Source of the DNA: Ipomoea triloba
Lineage: Eukaryota; Streptophyta; Magnoliopsida; Solanales; Convolvulaceae
Reading direction: 5' to 3'
Length of the DNA stretch: 64,000 bases
Assembly (NCBI RefSeq): GCF_003576645.1
Contig: NC_044919.1
Coordinates: 19,996,478-20,060,477 of the forward strand
This document shows positions 1 through 10,993 of this stretch, one piece after another. The translations under genes were made by a program, and so were the position numbers. Positions within the stretch are counted from its first letter, which is position 1, and each line of letters opens with the position of its first letter. The notes below the pieces were generated by a model. That model was not told the origin of the DNA, did not search any database, and saw only the letters and a program-made list of their open reading frames with translations.

Positions 1-435
1 GTAGTAACTGGAAGCGGGGCGAAAAACCTGAGGCTTGAGGCGGGCTTCGTGATCAAAGCTCAAGCGCTCGATATTGTACTAGAAAGGGAAGTTTTTAGTG
101 CAATCCTTCCAGGGAGTTTCTGGAAGAAGAGTGGAAGTAGGCGGGTTGGCCGAACCACTTAAAAATCTCTCTTGCATTTACTTTCTGTTTTTATCTCTCG
201 CTAACTTCTCGAATGCACTGCATATAATCACACCTCTCGAACTAACCCAAACTCGTGCTAACTAAAAGGGGATAACATTTCCGCTGCGCATAAAACTTTG
301 TCTTCACCTCGTGAGGTATCGAACTTAAACATCCTAAGTTCAATACACACGAGAGGTTGAAAAGATTTGCAAAATCTTATACAAGTCTATTCACCCCCCC
401 CTCTAGACTTGTACCCCATCCCCTTGGGACCAACA
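1..435 (+). repeat. Copia 5' LTR, 3' portion
   Basis: Bases 52-435 recur at 10994-11376. The LTR ends in CCAACA directly before the primer binding site, the expected ...CA end. It contains the palindromic box CACCTCGTGAGGT (about 306-318), CTCTCGA and CACGAGAGG words, and an eight-C run near its end. The outer start (TG...) lies outside the window. Confidence 0.85.
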
Positions 436-437
436 AT

Positions 438-449
438 TGGTATCAGAGC
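438..449 (+). promoter_or_regulatory. Primer binding site, initiator tRNA-Met type
   Basis: TGGTATCAGAGC lies two bases after the LTR end. It is the standard plant Copia PBS, complementary to the 3' end of initiator tRNA-Met. Here minus-strand DNA synthesis would start. Confidence 0.9.
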
Positions 450-548
450 AAGTTCTCTGATCGATATAAACCTTTGTTTATATTGCCTAGAGATCCTTCT
501 TTGAAAAATCTTCTTAAATATTTTCAAAGCACGAGATAATTTTTCAAT

Positions 549-2786
549 ATGGATAGCATGTTGTCGAGACATCTTCTCTTTGATCTTAGCAGGTTCGATG
601 ACTGGAAAACACGCATGCTTGCGTATCTATCAGCCCTCCATGATGAGATGGCCGAAGTTATAACATCTGGACCAGTCAAGATCATGATGGTAAACACGAC
701 TGCTGAGCAAACCAGAGATACACCAAAGTATGTCCCCAAACCTAGGGAAGAATGGACCAGTGATGATAGGAAGAGAAACAACCTGGACAATATTGCCAAG
801 GATATTCTCTTCAGAGCTATAGACGAAACCATCTTCCCAAAAGTGAGGAAGTGCAAAACGGCAAAAGAGGTATGGGATACTTTGATGTTAATTGGTGAAG
901 GTGACGAACAGGAAAAGGAAAACAAGCTCACCGTGGCCATGAAGAAGTTCGAAGACTTCAAGATGAAGCCAGGAGAGAGCATCGACAGCATGGAGTCTCG
1001 GTTCATGAAGCTCACAACCGAGATCAGTGACCTTGAAAAGGAGATCCCACAAAAGGAGCTGAACCTGAAGGTCTTACGTGGCCTCACTAAGGAGTGGGAA
1101 GTAAAGGTGATCACGATGAGAGATCACCGAGATCTGAAGGAAACCACAACAGACAAACTCTTCCGGGATCTCAAAGCCTTCGAGTTCGAGATGTTCCCAA
1201 GAGATGAGGACATTGTGGATCGACGAAACGTAGCACTTGTTGCTGAGCAACCATCCACATCTTCAAGGTCAGACTCTAATCCTATGAATGTTATGTCTGA
1301 CGAACAGTTTGCTCTCTTTGTGAGAAAGTTCAGGAAATACATGAAGATGAACCAGGAGAGCAACAAAAGTTCACCTTCCTCCTCAAGAAGGAAAAATGAG
1401 AGATATCCATCCAGAAGGACGGAGGAGGAAAATCAGGGTCTATGCTACAACTGTAGAAGACCGGGACATTTCAAGGCCGAATGCCCTTACCCACTAGTAA
1501 GCAAGCATCAGGGCCAAGAAGGCAAGGATTCCAAGAGAATAGAGGAATCCAGGGAGAAGTCAACACAAGGTGGCTTCAAAGGATCATCAAAGACGTATCA
1601 GCGCAGGAAGGCGCTTGTTGCTGAAGAATTCGAGAGGACAATCGAGGAGTCCGAGACGTCGAGCTCCAGCGAAAGCAGCAGCAGCTCAGAGGATGAGAGG
1701 GGGCTCATCTGCTTATACACCGAGGAAGAGGAGAATCAATGCCTAATGGCCATTGACAACGAGGTAACCTCTACTCCTACATCTCGCTGCTCTACTTCTA
1801 CCTCTCGTTGTTCTTCATTTAAAAGCGATGAGGACCCCTTCGAGATGTTGGAATCGCTCAGAAGGAACCTTAACATCGCCAATAGCACTCATGCTAGAGT
1901 GATGGATGAAAACAGCAAGCTAACTGCTGAAAGAGATATGCTTAAGAACGTCTCGAAAGAGAATTTGGAGCTGACTCTCAAAGTAAGTGAGTTAGAAGCC
2001 AAAGTAATCCTACTATCTGAAGAGTGCAAAGCTCGAGAGACGAGAGAGCTTAATCTTCGAAAGGTCATAGCATCATACACTAATTCCTCCAAAGCTATGG
2101 AGAAAATGGTGGTTGATCACAGACCTACAAGTGATAGAACCGGTCTAGGGTTCCATCAAGACCATCTCTCGAGAGATAAACAGACCAATGGTTTGGGAAC
2201 TTCAAGAAATGGAGGATCTCAACCCAAACCAAATAAAGGTCATAAAGGACCAACAGAAAAGACCAGAGTAGCTATTCATAAACCGTCCCTATACACCAGC
2301 AATGGAAAGTATAGGAAAGCTACGAAGAATGGCCGGGTAAACAATATCGAGAGATCACCTTGCTATCTCTCGCAAGGCCATTCCAAGTACAAAAAGAGCT
2401 ACACTCCATATAATGCACCTCAAGGCAAATATGGAAGGTCTGAGATCCACATAGTTAGGAACTCACGGATGGAGAAAGGAAGACTCTATCCATCTAGTGA
2501 GTATTGGTCATCAAATCACAAGTTCTGGAAGAAACCTCACTTTCAGCAATTTCACATGACCAAACAGCGTATGAAAGGCATGGTGCATAAGCCGGTCGAA
2601 AAGTCTCTACCTAAGTTGATTTATGCACCAAAGAGGCCTAAAACCTTTGCTAGCATTCCTTATAATTATCAAACGTACAATGGCTACATTGCGCCTAGGC
2701 CTGGAATAATGGGCACAAGGTATAAATGGATGCCTAAACTCACTAACCCACCAGGACCCAAAGTTTGGGTACCTAAACTTGCTTGA
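549..2786 (+). CDS. Sirevirus-like Gag (745 aa)
   Basis: Capsid/nucleocapsid polyprotein of the Copia element. The N-terminal half (about residues 10-230) has the Copia gag (UBN2-like) pattern, including the tract around AKEVWDTL. One CCHC zinc knuckle, CYNCRRPGHFKAEC, is at about residues 299-312. It is followed by an acidic serine-rich stretch (about 375-390), a coiled-coil-like heptad region (about 440-510) and a basic, Tyr/Pro-rich tail ending [10 protein letters not shown]. The tail is typical of long Sirevirus gags, which usually run on in frame into protease. Here a TGA (2784-2786) closes the frame and protease continues in the -1 frame, so pol needs frameshifting, splicing, or is disabled. 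The start is the first ATG after the PBS; an overlapping short ORF from about 357 is LTR sequence. Confidence 0.88.
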   Translation: MDSMLSRHLLFDLSRFDDWKTRMLAYLSALHDEMAEVITSGPVKIMMVNTTAEQTRDTPKYVPKPREEWTSDDRKRNNLDNIAKDILFRAIDETIFPKVRKCKTAKEVWDTLMLIGEGDEQEKENKLTVAMKKFEDFKMKPGESIDSMESRFMKLTTEISDLEKEIPQKELNLKVLRGLTKEWEVKVITMRDHRDLKETTTDKLFRDLKAFEFEMFPRDEDIVDRRNVALVAEQPSTSSRSDSNPMNVMSDEQFALFVRKFRKYMKMNQESNKSSPSSSRRKNERYPSRRTEEENQGLCYNCRRPGHFKAECPYPLVSKHQGQEGKDSKRIEESREKSTQGGFKGSSKTYQRRKALVAEEFERTIEESETSSSSESSSSSEDERGLICLYTEEEENQCLMAIDNEVTSTPTSRCSTSTSRCSSFKSDEDPFEMLESLRRNLNIANSTHARVMDENSKLTAERDMLKNVSKENLELTLKVSELEAKVILLSEECKARETRELNLRKVIASYTNSSKAMEKMVVDHRPTSDRTGLGFHQDHLSRDKQTNGLGTSRNGGSQPKPNKGHKGPTEKTRVAIHKPSLYTSNGKYRKATKNGRVNNIERSPCYLSQGHSKYKKSYTPYNAPQGKYGRSEIHIVRNSRMEKGRLYPSSEYWSSNHKFWKKPHFQQFHMTKQRMKGMVHKPVEKSLPKLIYAPKRPKTFASIPYNYQTYNGYIAPRPGIMGTRYKWMPKLTNPPGPKVWVPKLA

Positions 2787-3940
2787 TTTCCTTGCAGGAC
2801 ACCAGGGACGTGTGGTTCATTGACAGTGGATGTTCGAGACATATGACTGGAAATCTAACACTGCTTGAGAACATCCAACCTATCGAAGGTCCCTTGGTGA
2901 CATTTGGCGACAACGAGAAGAAGGGGCGCACAAGAGCTGTTGGTGAAATCCAAAAGAATGAGCTGGTTATTAAAGGAGTGTCCTACGTTGAGGGGCTCAA
3001 GTTCAATCTCCTTAGTACAAGCCAGTTCTGTGACAAGGGCCACAAAGTTGTCTTCACCAAAAGCAAATGTCAGATTATGAACGAGGAATCTCTCGAAGTC
3101 GTCTTGGAAGCAGCAAGGAAAGGAAACATGTACATAGTGGATTGGAGGTCTGCAAAACCATCCCTATGTATGCTAGCAAGGAGCAAGGAAGATTTATGCT
3201 GGGATTGGCATAGTAAGCTTAGTCATCTGAACTTCAAGACTATCAACAAGCTTACTAAGAGGAACTTAGTGGAAGGACTGCCCAAAGTGACGTTTCGAAA
3301 GGATAAAATTTGTGAGGCATGTCAACGTTGCAAACAGATCAAATCCTCTTTCAAGAGCAAAGCCGAGACATCATCCACTAGACCATTAAGTCTTCTTCAC
3401 ATGGACTTATTTGGCCCAGTGGATCCACCCAGCATAAAGGGAAAGAAGTACACTCTTGTGGTAGTGGATGACTACACAAGATTCACTTGGACCGTGTTCT
3501 TAACCAAGAAAAGCGAGACAAAAATTGCCCTACCAAATCTCTTGAAACAAGTTCAAGTTGAAAAGGAAGTCTCGATACTAAAGATCCGGTCAGATCAAGG
3601 TGGAGAGTTCGTTAATCAAGTAATCGAGAGCTACTGCAACGAGAACGGAATTCATCATCAACTATCAGCTGCTCGAACACCTCAACAAAACGGGGTTGCT
3701 GAAAGGAGGAACAGAACTCTCAAAGAAGCCGCAAGGACCATGCTCTCGCAAGCCAACATATCACAAGGATTTTGGGCAGAAGCAATCAACACAGCGTGCT
3801 ACACCCAAAATCGGTCCTTGATAGTAAAAGGAGTTGGAAAGACTCCATATGAGTTGTGGAATGGAAGAAAACCGAATGTAAGCCACTTCCACTCNATTAT
3901 CAAACGTACAATGGCTACATTGCGCCTAGGCCTGGAATAA
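2783..3940 (+). pseudogene. Partial first copy of Copia pol (protease to mid-integrase), cut by N join
   Basis: Near-identical to the beginning of the downstream pol: protease DSG and GAG-pre-integrase are complete, and the integrase core continues past the QNGVAERRN glutamate. At 3895 a single N interrupts it, and the next bases repeat sequence already seen from 2665 (end of gag). I count five substitutions between the two 1.23 kb copies. The codons after the N belong to the gag tail in another frame, so the tail of this ORF is meaningless. Most likely an assembly join of two overlapping contigs rather than a real duplication. Confidence 0.75.
3895..3895. other. Single-N assembly join with duplicated flank
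   Basis: One N separates 2665-3894 from a repeat of the same 1.23 kb (3896 to about 5125). A single N at the exact boundary of a direct repeat is the mark of contigs placed end to end without merging their overlap. Confidence 0.85.
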
Positions 3941-4013
3941 TGGGCACAAGGTATAAATGGATGCCTAAACTCACTAACCCACCAGGACCCAAAGTTTGGG
4001 TACCTAAACTTGC

Positions 4014-7000
4014 TTGATTTCCTTGCAGGACACCAGGGACGTGTGGTTCATTGACAGTGGATGTTCGAGACATATGACTGGAAATCTAACACTGCTTGAG
4101 AACATCCAACCTATCGAAGGTCCCTTGGTGACATTTGGCGACAACGAGAAGAAGGGACGCACAAAAGCTGTTGGTGAAATCCAAAAGAATGAGCTGGTTA
4201 TTAAAGGAGTGTCCTACGTTGAGGGGCTCAAGTTCAATCTCCTTAGTACAAGCCAGTTCTGTGACAAGGGCCACAAAGTTGTCTTCACCAAAAGCAAATG
4301 TCAGATTATGAACGAGGAATCTCTCGAAGTCGTCTTGGAAGCAGCAAGGAAAGGAAACATGTACATAGTGGATTGGAGGTCTGCAAAACCATCCCTATGT
4401 ATGCTAGCAAGGAGCAAGGAAGATTTATGCTGGGATTGGCATAGTAAGCTTAGTCATCTGAACTTCAAGACTATCAACAAGCTTACTAAGAGGAACTTAG
4501 TGGAAGGACTGCCCAAAGTGACGTTTCGAAAGGATAAAATCTGTGAGGCATGTCAACGTTGCAAACAGATCAAATCCTCTTTCAAGAGCAAAGCCGATAC
4601 ATCATCCACTAGACCATTAAGTCTTCTTCACATGGACTTATTTGGCCCAGTGGATCCACCCAGCATAAAGGGAAAGAAGTACACTCTTGTGGTAGTGGAT
4701 GACTACACAAGATTCACTTGGACCGTGTTCTTAACCAAGAAAAGCGAGACAAAAATTGCCCTACCAAATCTCTTGAAACAAGTTCAAGTTGAAAAGGAAG
4801 TCTCGATACTAAAGATCCGGTCAGATCAAGGTGGAGAGTTCGTTAATCAAGTAATCGAGAGCTACTGCAACGAGAACGGAATTCATCATCAACTATCAGC
4901 TGCTCGAACACCTCAACAAAACGGGGTTGCTGAAAGAAGGAACAGAACTCTCAAAGAAGCCGCAAGGACCATGCTCTCGCAAGCCAACATATCACAAGGA
5001 TTTTGGGCAGAAGCAATCAACACAGCGTGCTACACCCAAAATCGGTCCTTGATAGTAAAAGGAGTTGGAAAGACTCCATATGAGTTGTGGAATGGAAGAA
5101 AACCGAATGTAAGCCACTTCCACTCATTCGGGTGCAAATGCTATATTCACAACAATGGGAAGACTCAGCGAAGAACTTTTGAAGAAAAAGCAGATGATGG
5201 AGTATTTCTGGGATACTCATCGACAAGCAAAGCACTCAGAGTCTTCAACAAGCGGAGTTTGGTGGTTGAAGAGTCCATACATGTTACCTTTGATGAAAGG
5301 GCATCAACAGATCAACCATCAAAGACAACGGAAGCTGCTGAGGAAGATCAGCCAGAGTCTATCGAGAGATCAAACTTACCTCTCGAAGACAAGCAGTCGA
5401 TAGTTCGAGACGTAGCAGAACTCCAGTCAGAATCAGATGATGAAGAGTCTACCAAGAAGAAAGTGCCTGACTCAGTTGATCAAAACCAGATCATAGATGT
5501 TCAACCCATATCTCAACCTTCAATGGAAGTATCAACTGAGGAGCCGCAACCCGACCTAAGATGGCTGAGAAATCACCCTGCTGATCAAGTGATCGGAGAT
5601 GTACGTGACAGAGTTCGAACCAGATCAGCTTACAGAGAAAGCATGTTTGCTTGTTTTCTATCTCAAATAGAGCCTAAGGTGATCGATGAGGCTCTAAGCG
5701 ACGCAGATTGGGTGCAAGCCATGCAAGAGGAACTTCATCAGTTTGAGAGGAACGACGTTTGGGAACTAGTTCCGAGACCTCATCATCAGAATGTCATTGG
5801 TACAAAGTGGGTTTTCAGAAACAAGATGAATGAGGATGGAGTTATTGTTAGGAACAAGGCCAGACTTGTTGCCAAAGGCTACTGTCAGGAGGAAGGAATA
5901 GATTTTGATGAAACCTTCGCTCCAGTGGCACGTCTCGAAGCCATACGCATCTTTCTCGCATATGCCGCCTTCAAAGACTTTAAGGTATATCAAATGGATG
6001 TCAAGAGCGCTTTTCTGAACGGACTTCTCGAAGAAGAGGTGTACGTTGAACAACCTCCGGGTTTCTTGAAGGACGTAGGAGCTGACAAAGTATACAAGTT
6101 GAAGAAGGCACTCTACGGCTTAAAACAAGCTCCAAGAGCTTGGTACGATACCTTATCCTCTTTTCTACTTCAGTGTGGGTTCACCAAAGGCCTAGTGGAC
6201 AAAACATTGTTTAGGATTAAGGATGGGGATCACATCTTATTGGTGCAAATCTATGTGGACGATATCATTTTTGGTAGCACCAATCCAGACTTGTGCGAGA
6301 AGTTCTCCAGTTTGATGAAAGGAAAGTTCGAGATGAGCATGATGGGAGAGCTCAACTACTTCCTTGGACTACAAGTGAGACAGCTTAAGGAAGGTATCTT
6401 CATCAACCAGGAGAAATACACCAAGGATCTGCTCAGGAAATACAACATAGAAGGGAAATCCTCAGTCAAAGTACCTATGGGAACCTCTCTACGTATCGAT
6501 GTCGACAGCGAAGGTCGAGAGGTCGATCAAACCACTTATCGAGGTATCATCGGATCTCTTCTTTATTTAACTGCAAGTAGACCAGACATATCCTTTGCAG
6601 TAGGTGTATGTGCTAGATTTCAGGCAAGTCCTAAGGAAAGTCACCTAAATGCATCCAAAAAGATTCTTAGATATCTAAAGGGTACGCAGAGTGTTGGGCT
6701 CTGGTATTCGAAAGGTGGATCTTTCGAACTTATGGGTTATTCAGATGCGGACTTTGCCGGTTGTAAGATAGATCGAAAGAGCACATCAGGGACATGTCAG
6801 TTTCTAGGTGGAAGACTTGTCTCACGGTTTAGCAAGAAACAACATTCGATAGCTACAAGCACTGCTGAGGCAGAATATGTAGCAGCTGGAAGTTGTTGTG
6901 CTCAGATCTTATGGATGAAGCAACAGCTAATGGATTATGGTGTTGAGTGTAAGGAGGTTAAAATTATGTGTGACAATACAAGTGCTATTGCCATCACCCA

Positions 7001-7196
7001 CAATCCAGTGTTACATTCTAGAACAAAGCATATTGATATTAAGTATCACTTCATCCGAGACCACGTTGAGAAAAAGGACATCACTTTGGAATATGTTGCA
7101 ACGGAGGAGCAACTAGCAGATATTTTCACAAAAGCGTTATGTGAAAATAGATTCTCTCAACTAAGGTTAGAATTGGGAATGATAGAGTTGGGTTGA
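4014..7196 (+). CDS. Copia Pol: protease, integrase, reverse transcriptase, RNase H
   Basis: Replication enzymes of the element. Visible in order: aspartic protease DSG at about residue 14 with HMTG; GAG-pre-integrase HHCC region (about 140-195); integrase DDE with D in HMDLFGP (about 207), D in SDQGGEF (about 272) and E in NGVAERRN (about 308); RT with KARLVAKG (about 615), [11 protein letters not shown] and the catalytic YVDD (about 746); RNase H with SDADFAG (about 908), AEAEY and ADIFTKAL near the end. No stop interrupts the 1060 codons, so the enzyme part looks intact. There is no ATG at the beginning: the frame opens at TTG/ATT just after a TAA, with only about 10 nt overlapping gag in the -1 frame, and the sequence there (TTTCCTTGCAG) looks like a splice acceptor. 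Stop TGA at 7194-7196. Confidence 0.9.
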   Translation: MISLQDTRDVWFIDSGCSRHMTGNLTLLENIQPIEGPLVTFGDNEKKGRTKAVGEIQKNELVIKGVSYVEGLKFNLLSTSQFCDKGHKVVFTKSKCQIMNEESLEVVLEAARKGNMYIVDWRSAKPSLCMLARSKEDLCWDWHSKLSHLNFKTINKLTKRNLVEGLPKVTFRKDKICEACQRCKQIKSSFKSKADTSSTRPLSLLHMDLFGPVDPPSIKGKKYTLVVVDDYTRFTWTVFLTKKSETKIALPNLLKQVQVEKEVSILKIRSDQGGEFVNQVIESYCNENGIHHQLSAARTPQQNGVAERRNRTLKEAARTMLSQANISQGFWAEAINTACYTQNRSLIVKGVGKTPYELWNGRKPNVSHFHSFGCKCYIHNNGKTQRRTFEEKADDGVFLGYSSTSKALRVFNKRSLVVEESIHVTFDERASTDQPSKTTEAAEEDQPESIERSNLPLEDKQSIVRDVAELQSESDDEESTKKKVPDSVDQNQIIDVQPISQPSMEVSTEEPQPDLRWLRNHPADQVIGDVRDRVRTRSAYRESMFACFLSQIEPKVIDEALSDADWVQAMQEELHQFERNDVWELVPRPHHQNVIGTKWVFRNKMNEDGVIVRNKARLVAKGYCQEEGIDFDETFAPVARLEAIRIFLAYAAFKDFKVYQMDVKSAFLNGLLEEEVYVEQPPGFLKDVGADKVYKLKKALYGLKQAPRAWYDTLSSFLLQCGFTKGLVDKTLFRIKDGDHILLVQIYVDDIIFGSTNPDLCEKFSSLMKGKFEMSMMGELNYFLGLQVRQLKEGIFINQEKYTKDLLRKYNIEGKSSVKVPMGTSLRIDVDSEGREVDQTTYRGIIGSLLYLTASRPDISFAVGVCARFQASPKESHLNASKKILRYLKGTQSVGLWYSKGGSFELMGYSDADFAGCKIDRKSTSGTCQFLGGRLVSRFSKKQHSIATSTAEAEYVAAGSCCAQILWMKQQLMDYGVECKEVKIMCDNTSAIAITHNPVLHSRTKHIDIKYHFIRDHVEKKDITLEYVATEEQLADIFTKALCENRFSQLRLELGMIELG

Positions 7197-7350
7197 ATGG
7201 TCAAATCTTATCTTCTTGTATTTAGTGCCATGAACTGTTTCGCATGTGAGGGGCGGTTTCATCAACTTTATGGCAACTTTGGAGTTACACAAGCATTGAA
7301 TGGTCATTCATATTGCATCCCGTGACTCAACAGTGGTAACCCTATTGGGC

Positions 7351-7359
7351 TATAAATAA
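7351..7359 (+). promoter_or_regulatory. TATA-like box after pol
   Basis: TATAAATAA lies about 46 bp upstream of the first ATG (7397) of the small ORF. Seen in sequence; promoter activity is inference. Confidence 0.35.
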
Positions 7360-7396
7360 GAGGGTTTCTTTCAGAAGTTCATACCATCAACTTCCC

Positions 7397-7892
7397 ATGG
7401 AGAAAAAGAAAGGAAAAGATGATGTTCCATTCTTTTATAGAGGAAAGAAACCGGCAGTCAAGTCCAAAGATTTTCAAGGAGAAAACTATCCAGAATCAAC
7501 GAAGGGTGAACAGATTACGGAGCTTCCTGATAATCCAAGCAAGAATCCTATTCCCATCCAAGGTGAATGGATCCCCAAATACGAGGAGATCCACAACGAT
7601 GGGATACTGGAATCGGGAGAAGAGCCCTGTACAAGAGGGACTCCTACTGCTGCACATTCTGGAAAAGGGCCTTCCTCAACCAAATGGAGAACCAAGGGAA
7701 ACGGAGAGGAAGACCAGATGGGACTTTCTGAGGTCTGCAGCAGCCAAAGGGATGATCATACCTAATCCAAAGACATTAAGAGGATTAGCGATGAAGATGG
7801 TCACTCCCAACTATAGTAAGCAGCTCCGGAGAGAAGAACAAGAAAAGGGAATAGCCATCCCCAGTTCTGTTATTAGACAAATAGGACTTTAG
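7397..7892 (+). pseudogene. Small ORF(s) between pol and additional ORF, frame-shifted
   Basis: From ATG 7397 a basic, Lys/Pro-rich frame of 122 codons begins MEKKKGKDD and ends at 7765. An overlapping frame (7419-7892) carries the better-looking C-terminal part, with residues such as MIIPNPKTLRGLAMKM. The two look like one short protein broken by a single-base shift around 7720-7750. I do not recognise a family. Its place after pol and before the long additional ORF suggests another accessory ORF of the element. It could also be chance coding. Confidence 0.35.
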
Positions 7893-8653
7893 ATGGCTAG
7901 TTCCTGCCTTAACGATAGATTCCTATTAGGCTGACCAAGGCCAAACAAAAGTTTCTAGGGAATTTAATAGGATATTGATTCATATGTAATGTATCTGGAA
8001 ATCACTAAATGAACTTAAGGATATGTTCCAAGTGATATCTTTTAAATGAATCAAACTTGTTTCTCTCGCAATCTGTGTTCGAAAGGTAGTTCGAGAGGTC
8101 ACCCGATCAGTTTGTCTACATACATTATGTCTCGAAGAAGGGTAGTTCGAGAGGTCACTTCGAAAGATAACAAACTGATATCTCTGAAAGGAGGAATAAG
8201 GAGGGTTAGGGATCAAAGGGAAGATCCCTAACCAGATCAAGATGGAGGAATAAGGAGGGTTAGGGATCAATCACTCAGGGGGAAGATCCTTAAACTCATG
8301 AGGAAGATCATTCACCTTCGAAAGGTGAATTTGATAAGCTCAACGGATATATGAGGTGGAACGGATATCTTTGGACATAAATGCTAGCCACGTGGTCATC
8401 GGTTACTGACGGTTTTTCGCACTTAAGGGCATTATCTTGATTAGTGGGAGCATGCTTATTTTAAAATATCAATACTCCACTGTCTCAAAGCTTAAACCGT
8501 TCTATACTTTACCGAAATACCCTTACCAAAATACCTTATAAGCTGACCGTTATCAGGGGTATTTCTGACTTCTCACATCTTTTAAATCAACCGGGATCCT
8601 TCCACGGGTCAAACTCTCAACCCTACCCATATATCCAACCCGAATCCGCCTAA

Positions 8654-8660
8654 TATAAAA
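8654..8660 (+). promoter_or_regulatory. TATA-like box before the additional ORF
   Basis: TATAAAA lies about 109 bp upstream of ATG 8769. The leader between them is pyrimidine-rich and contains no ATG, so the first AUG of a transcript starting here would be the ORF start. Candidate internal promoter; inference. Confidence 0.4.
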
Positions 8661-8768
8661 GCAAAATCCTTCTTCTTTACCCGGATTCAAACTCAAAACC
8701 ATATACCCAAAATCCCCAAATCCTCAGACGCTGTACACATTCCCTCCAAAATACACAAACTTTCTTCA

Positions 8769-10992
8769 ATGGCGTCTGAATCATCATCTTCTTCATCTTC
8801 ATCTTCATCCTCCAGTGCATACCAGAGAGAGCTAGACCACATACGCTCTCAGATTAAACAAGTCAAGGCGGGAAGCATCCTTGACAAAGATGGCTTCATC
8901 ACCCACTCGCCAAATCCAACAATGGCGGAGAGAGTCTTGAAGAAATTTGAGAAGGCAGGACTAATGCGGTACATGACGCATGACTACCGAACCATTCATG
9001 ACCTCGACTACACAGAATGGTTCGCTCATGCCAAGGTCACGAAGGGCAAGATTGAAAGCCGCTTCAACGAAATAGACATAACAATCTCTGTCGGTGATTT
9101 ACGAGCAGCATTCGACTTTGCTACGTCGGAGGAGGCAGTCAAGCACCTATCGGACTACAACATGGATAAGCAGGAGTTTTGGGACAAAATCCGATTGGAG
9201 ACTGCACCACCCAGAGCATCCTCTGCCCTTCGCAGATTTCATTTGAAGGAGAGGTTTGCCCTAGCCGCCGAGCTCATCATAAAATTCATCCTCGGCAAGG
9301 TGTCCGGAACAGACGAAGTCAATCTGGACACTCTGAAAATCCTCCACGCCATCTGGAACAACAACAAGTTGGACTGGGCTCACATCATCTTCGACTGCCT
9401 CAAACATCAAGTGCAGAGCTCAGTTTCCTACTCCGACCTGACAATCTACAAAAAGGTTGGTTTTGGCTTTGTTGTTCAATTTCTATTGAGACTGAAGGGC
9501 TTCGAACTGAGGGAAGGGCGAGAGGTTCATCGGAATACCTATATGGGTAGAACGAAACCTCAAGCTAAGGCAAAAGGTGCTAAGGATGCATCTTCACCCT
9601 CAAAGCCTAAGGGAAAGGGCAAAAGGAAAGCCCCAGCTAAGGAGAAGCGCTCTGATGACGAGCTTTTGGACATCCCAGTCAAGAGGGTTGAATTGAAAAG
9701 GAAGGCCAAGAGGACCAAGACTGCTGCTGTCACCCAGGTTCGAGAGGTGACACCGTCCGTTATACAAGTACCATTTGAGGACAGGGCACAAGCCCAGGGG
9801 GAACCTCAGGCTACACTGGCCACTGAGGTTGAGAGAGTGCCCCCTACCAAGTCCCTGTCAGGAACTTTAAGTGTTGATATACTTGCTGTTGATGGTGCTG
9901 AGGATGTTGATGAATCTGTTGGTTTGCCTCAAGAGGAGGCTCGAGAAGTTGAAGGTACTGGGATCAGTGATCCAGTACAGGGTATTGTTGAGGAACCACG
10001 ACAGGTGGTTCGAGAGGTAGATATTCCAGCAGCTGAAGATCTAGACTGTGTGGTGGCTGCTGATGGTCAGGGCACTGTGGTCAGGAACCCAGTGCAAGCT
10101 TTTCTGAATGATGGGTTGACACATGATCTCTCGGTTGTTCGAGAGATAACTGAACAAGCTGTGGAGTGTGCATCAGCAACAGAAATCCTACCTGCTGACT
10201 CTGATGAGCTGAATGCTGAAATCACATCTCGATTGAATCAAAGTGTTGAGAATGTATCGAGTTTGGACGACTTCTCCAGAGTACTTCGCTGGATCAACTG
10301 GAGAACAGGTCCCTTTGATCAATTGATCTCAAGAGCAGCAGAGATGGAGGCTGAGGAACGATTTGCACTAAACTGGTTAGATCTCACTGAAATCCCAGCC
10401 GACGAGCTTCAAAACCGTGCCCATGAGATGCAAGTAATCAGGAGTAATCTTGGTCGATCTGACAAAGGAAAGGGCATAGCTGTTGTTGCACAAGAAGATG
10501 AAGCCGAGCCTGAAGAAGATCCTGAACTAGATGCTCAATTTCGAGAGGATATCAGGCTTGCCACAGCAATATCCTTGGGACAAAGTGTAGAACACACGAG
10601 AGGTCCAGGAGAGACCTCTGGGGTTGCTCGAGATGATGCTGACACTCCTACTCCAACTGCAGCAATCCCCTTGTCCCAAGTGAGTGAATCTGCTCTAGAA
10701 GACCAGGTAGCTTCGAGAGGTGAATCCGAGGCCTCTGAAGCACATGAGGTGGCACCTAACTCTGTCTTACTACTGCCACCACCTGAGTCCACACCCTCGA
10801 ATGCAACAGATGAAGCTCAGACAGTTCGAGAGGGTGAAATTTTGTTGCTCCAACTCCCAGGCTTTCCCATCGATATGGTTAATAGGGAAAGGTGGAGTGC
10901 ACCAGTTGCTCCTGAGATAATAGATATTCCAGACTCACCAGAGCATACTGAAGTGCAAACAAGTGAGCAACAAGAGCAGAATGAGGAGAACC
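8769..10992 (+). CDS. Additional ORF of the Copia element (env-position, plant-transposon-protein-like)
   Basis: At least 741 codons before the N at 10993; the true C-terminus is lost in that join, and codons after it are LTR. After a serine run (residues 5-16) comes a predicted globular domain (about 20-260) with WFAHAKV, then IDITISVGDLRAAF, then AAELIIKFILGK and WAHIIFDCL. A Lys/Ala-rich basic linker (about 262-320) and a long acidic, low-complexity tail follow. I see no signal peptide or convincing transmembrane segment, so calling it an envelope protein would rest on position only. The domain pattern resembles the extra ORF of the Athila-like element at 39301-40461. The tail repeats the peptide VREV, encoded by GTTCGAGAGGT. 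First ATG after a TATA-like box. Confidence 0.75.
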
Positions 10993-10993
10993 N
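10993..10993. other. Single-N assembly join; PPT and LTR start missing
   Basis: The N joins the additional ORF directly to an LTR base equivalent to position 52. The ORF end, polypurine tract and first part of the 3' LTR are therefore absent from the assembly. Confidence 0.85.

Larger units (their letters stand above)
7197..8768 (+). other. Pol-to-additional-ORF spacer of the Copia element
   Basis: About 1.57 kb inside the retrotransposon. It holds a TATA-like box (7351), a broken small ORF (7397-7892), two near-identical blocks with GTTCGAGAGGTCAC (about 8085 and 8143), short direct repeats of AAGGAGGGTTAGGGATCAA (about 8200 and 8253), and a second TATA-like box (8654) followed by a pyrimidine-rich, ATG-free leader to the next ORF. 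Confidence 0.7.

Noticed and set aside
8769..10992. Calling the Copia extra ORF an envelope glycoprotein
   Set aside because: No signal peptide, transmembrane segment or glycoprotein-like Cys pattern is visible; only its position supports the name.
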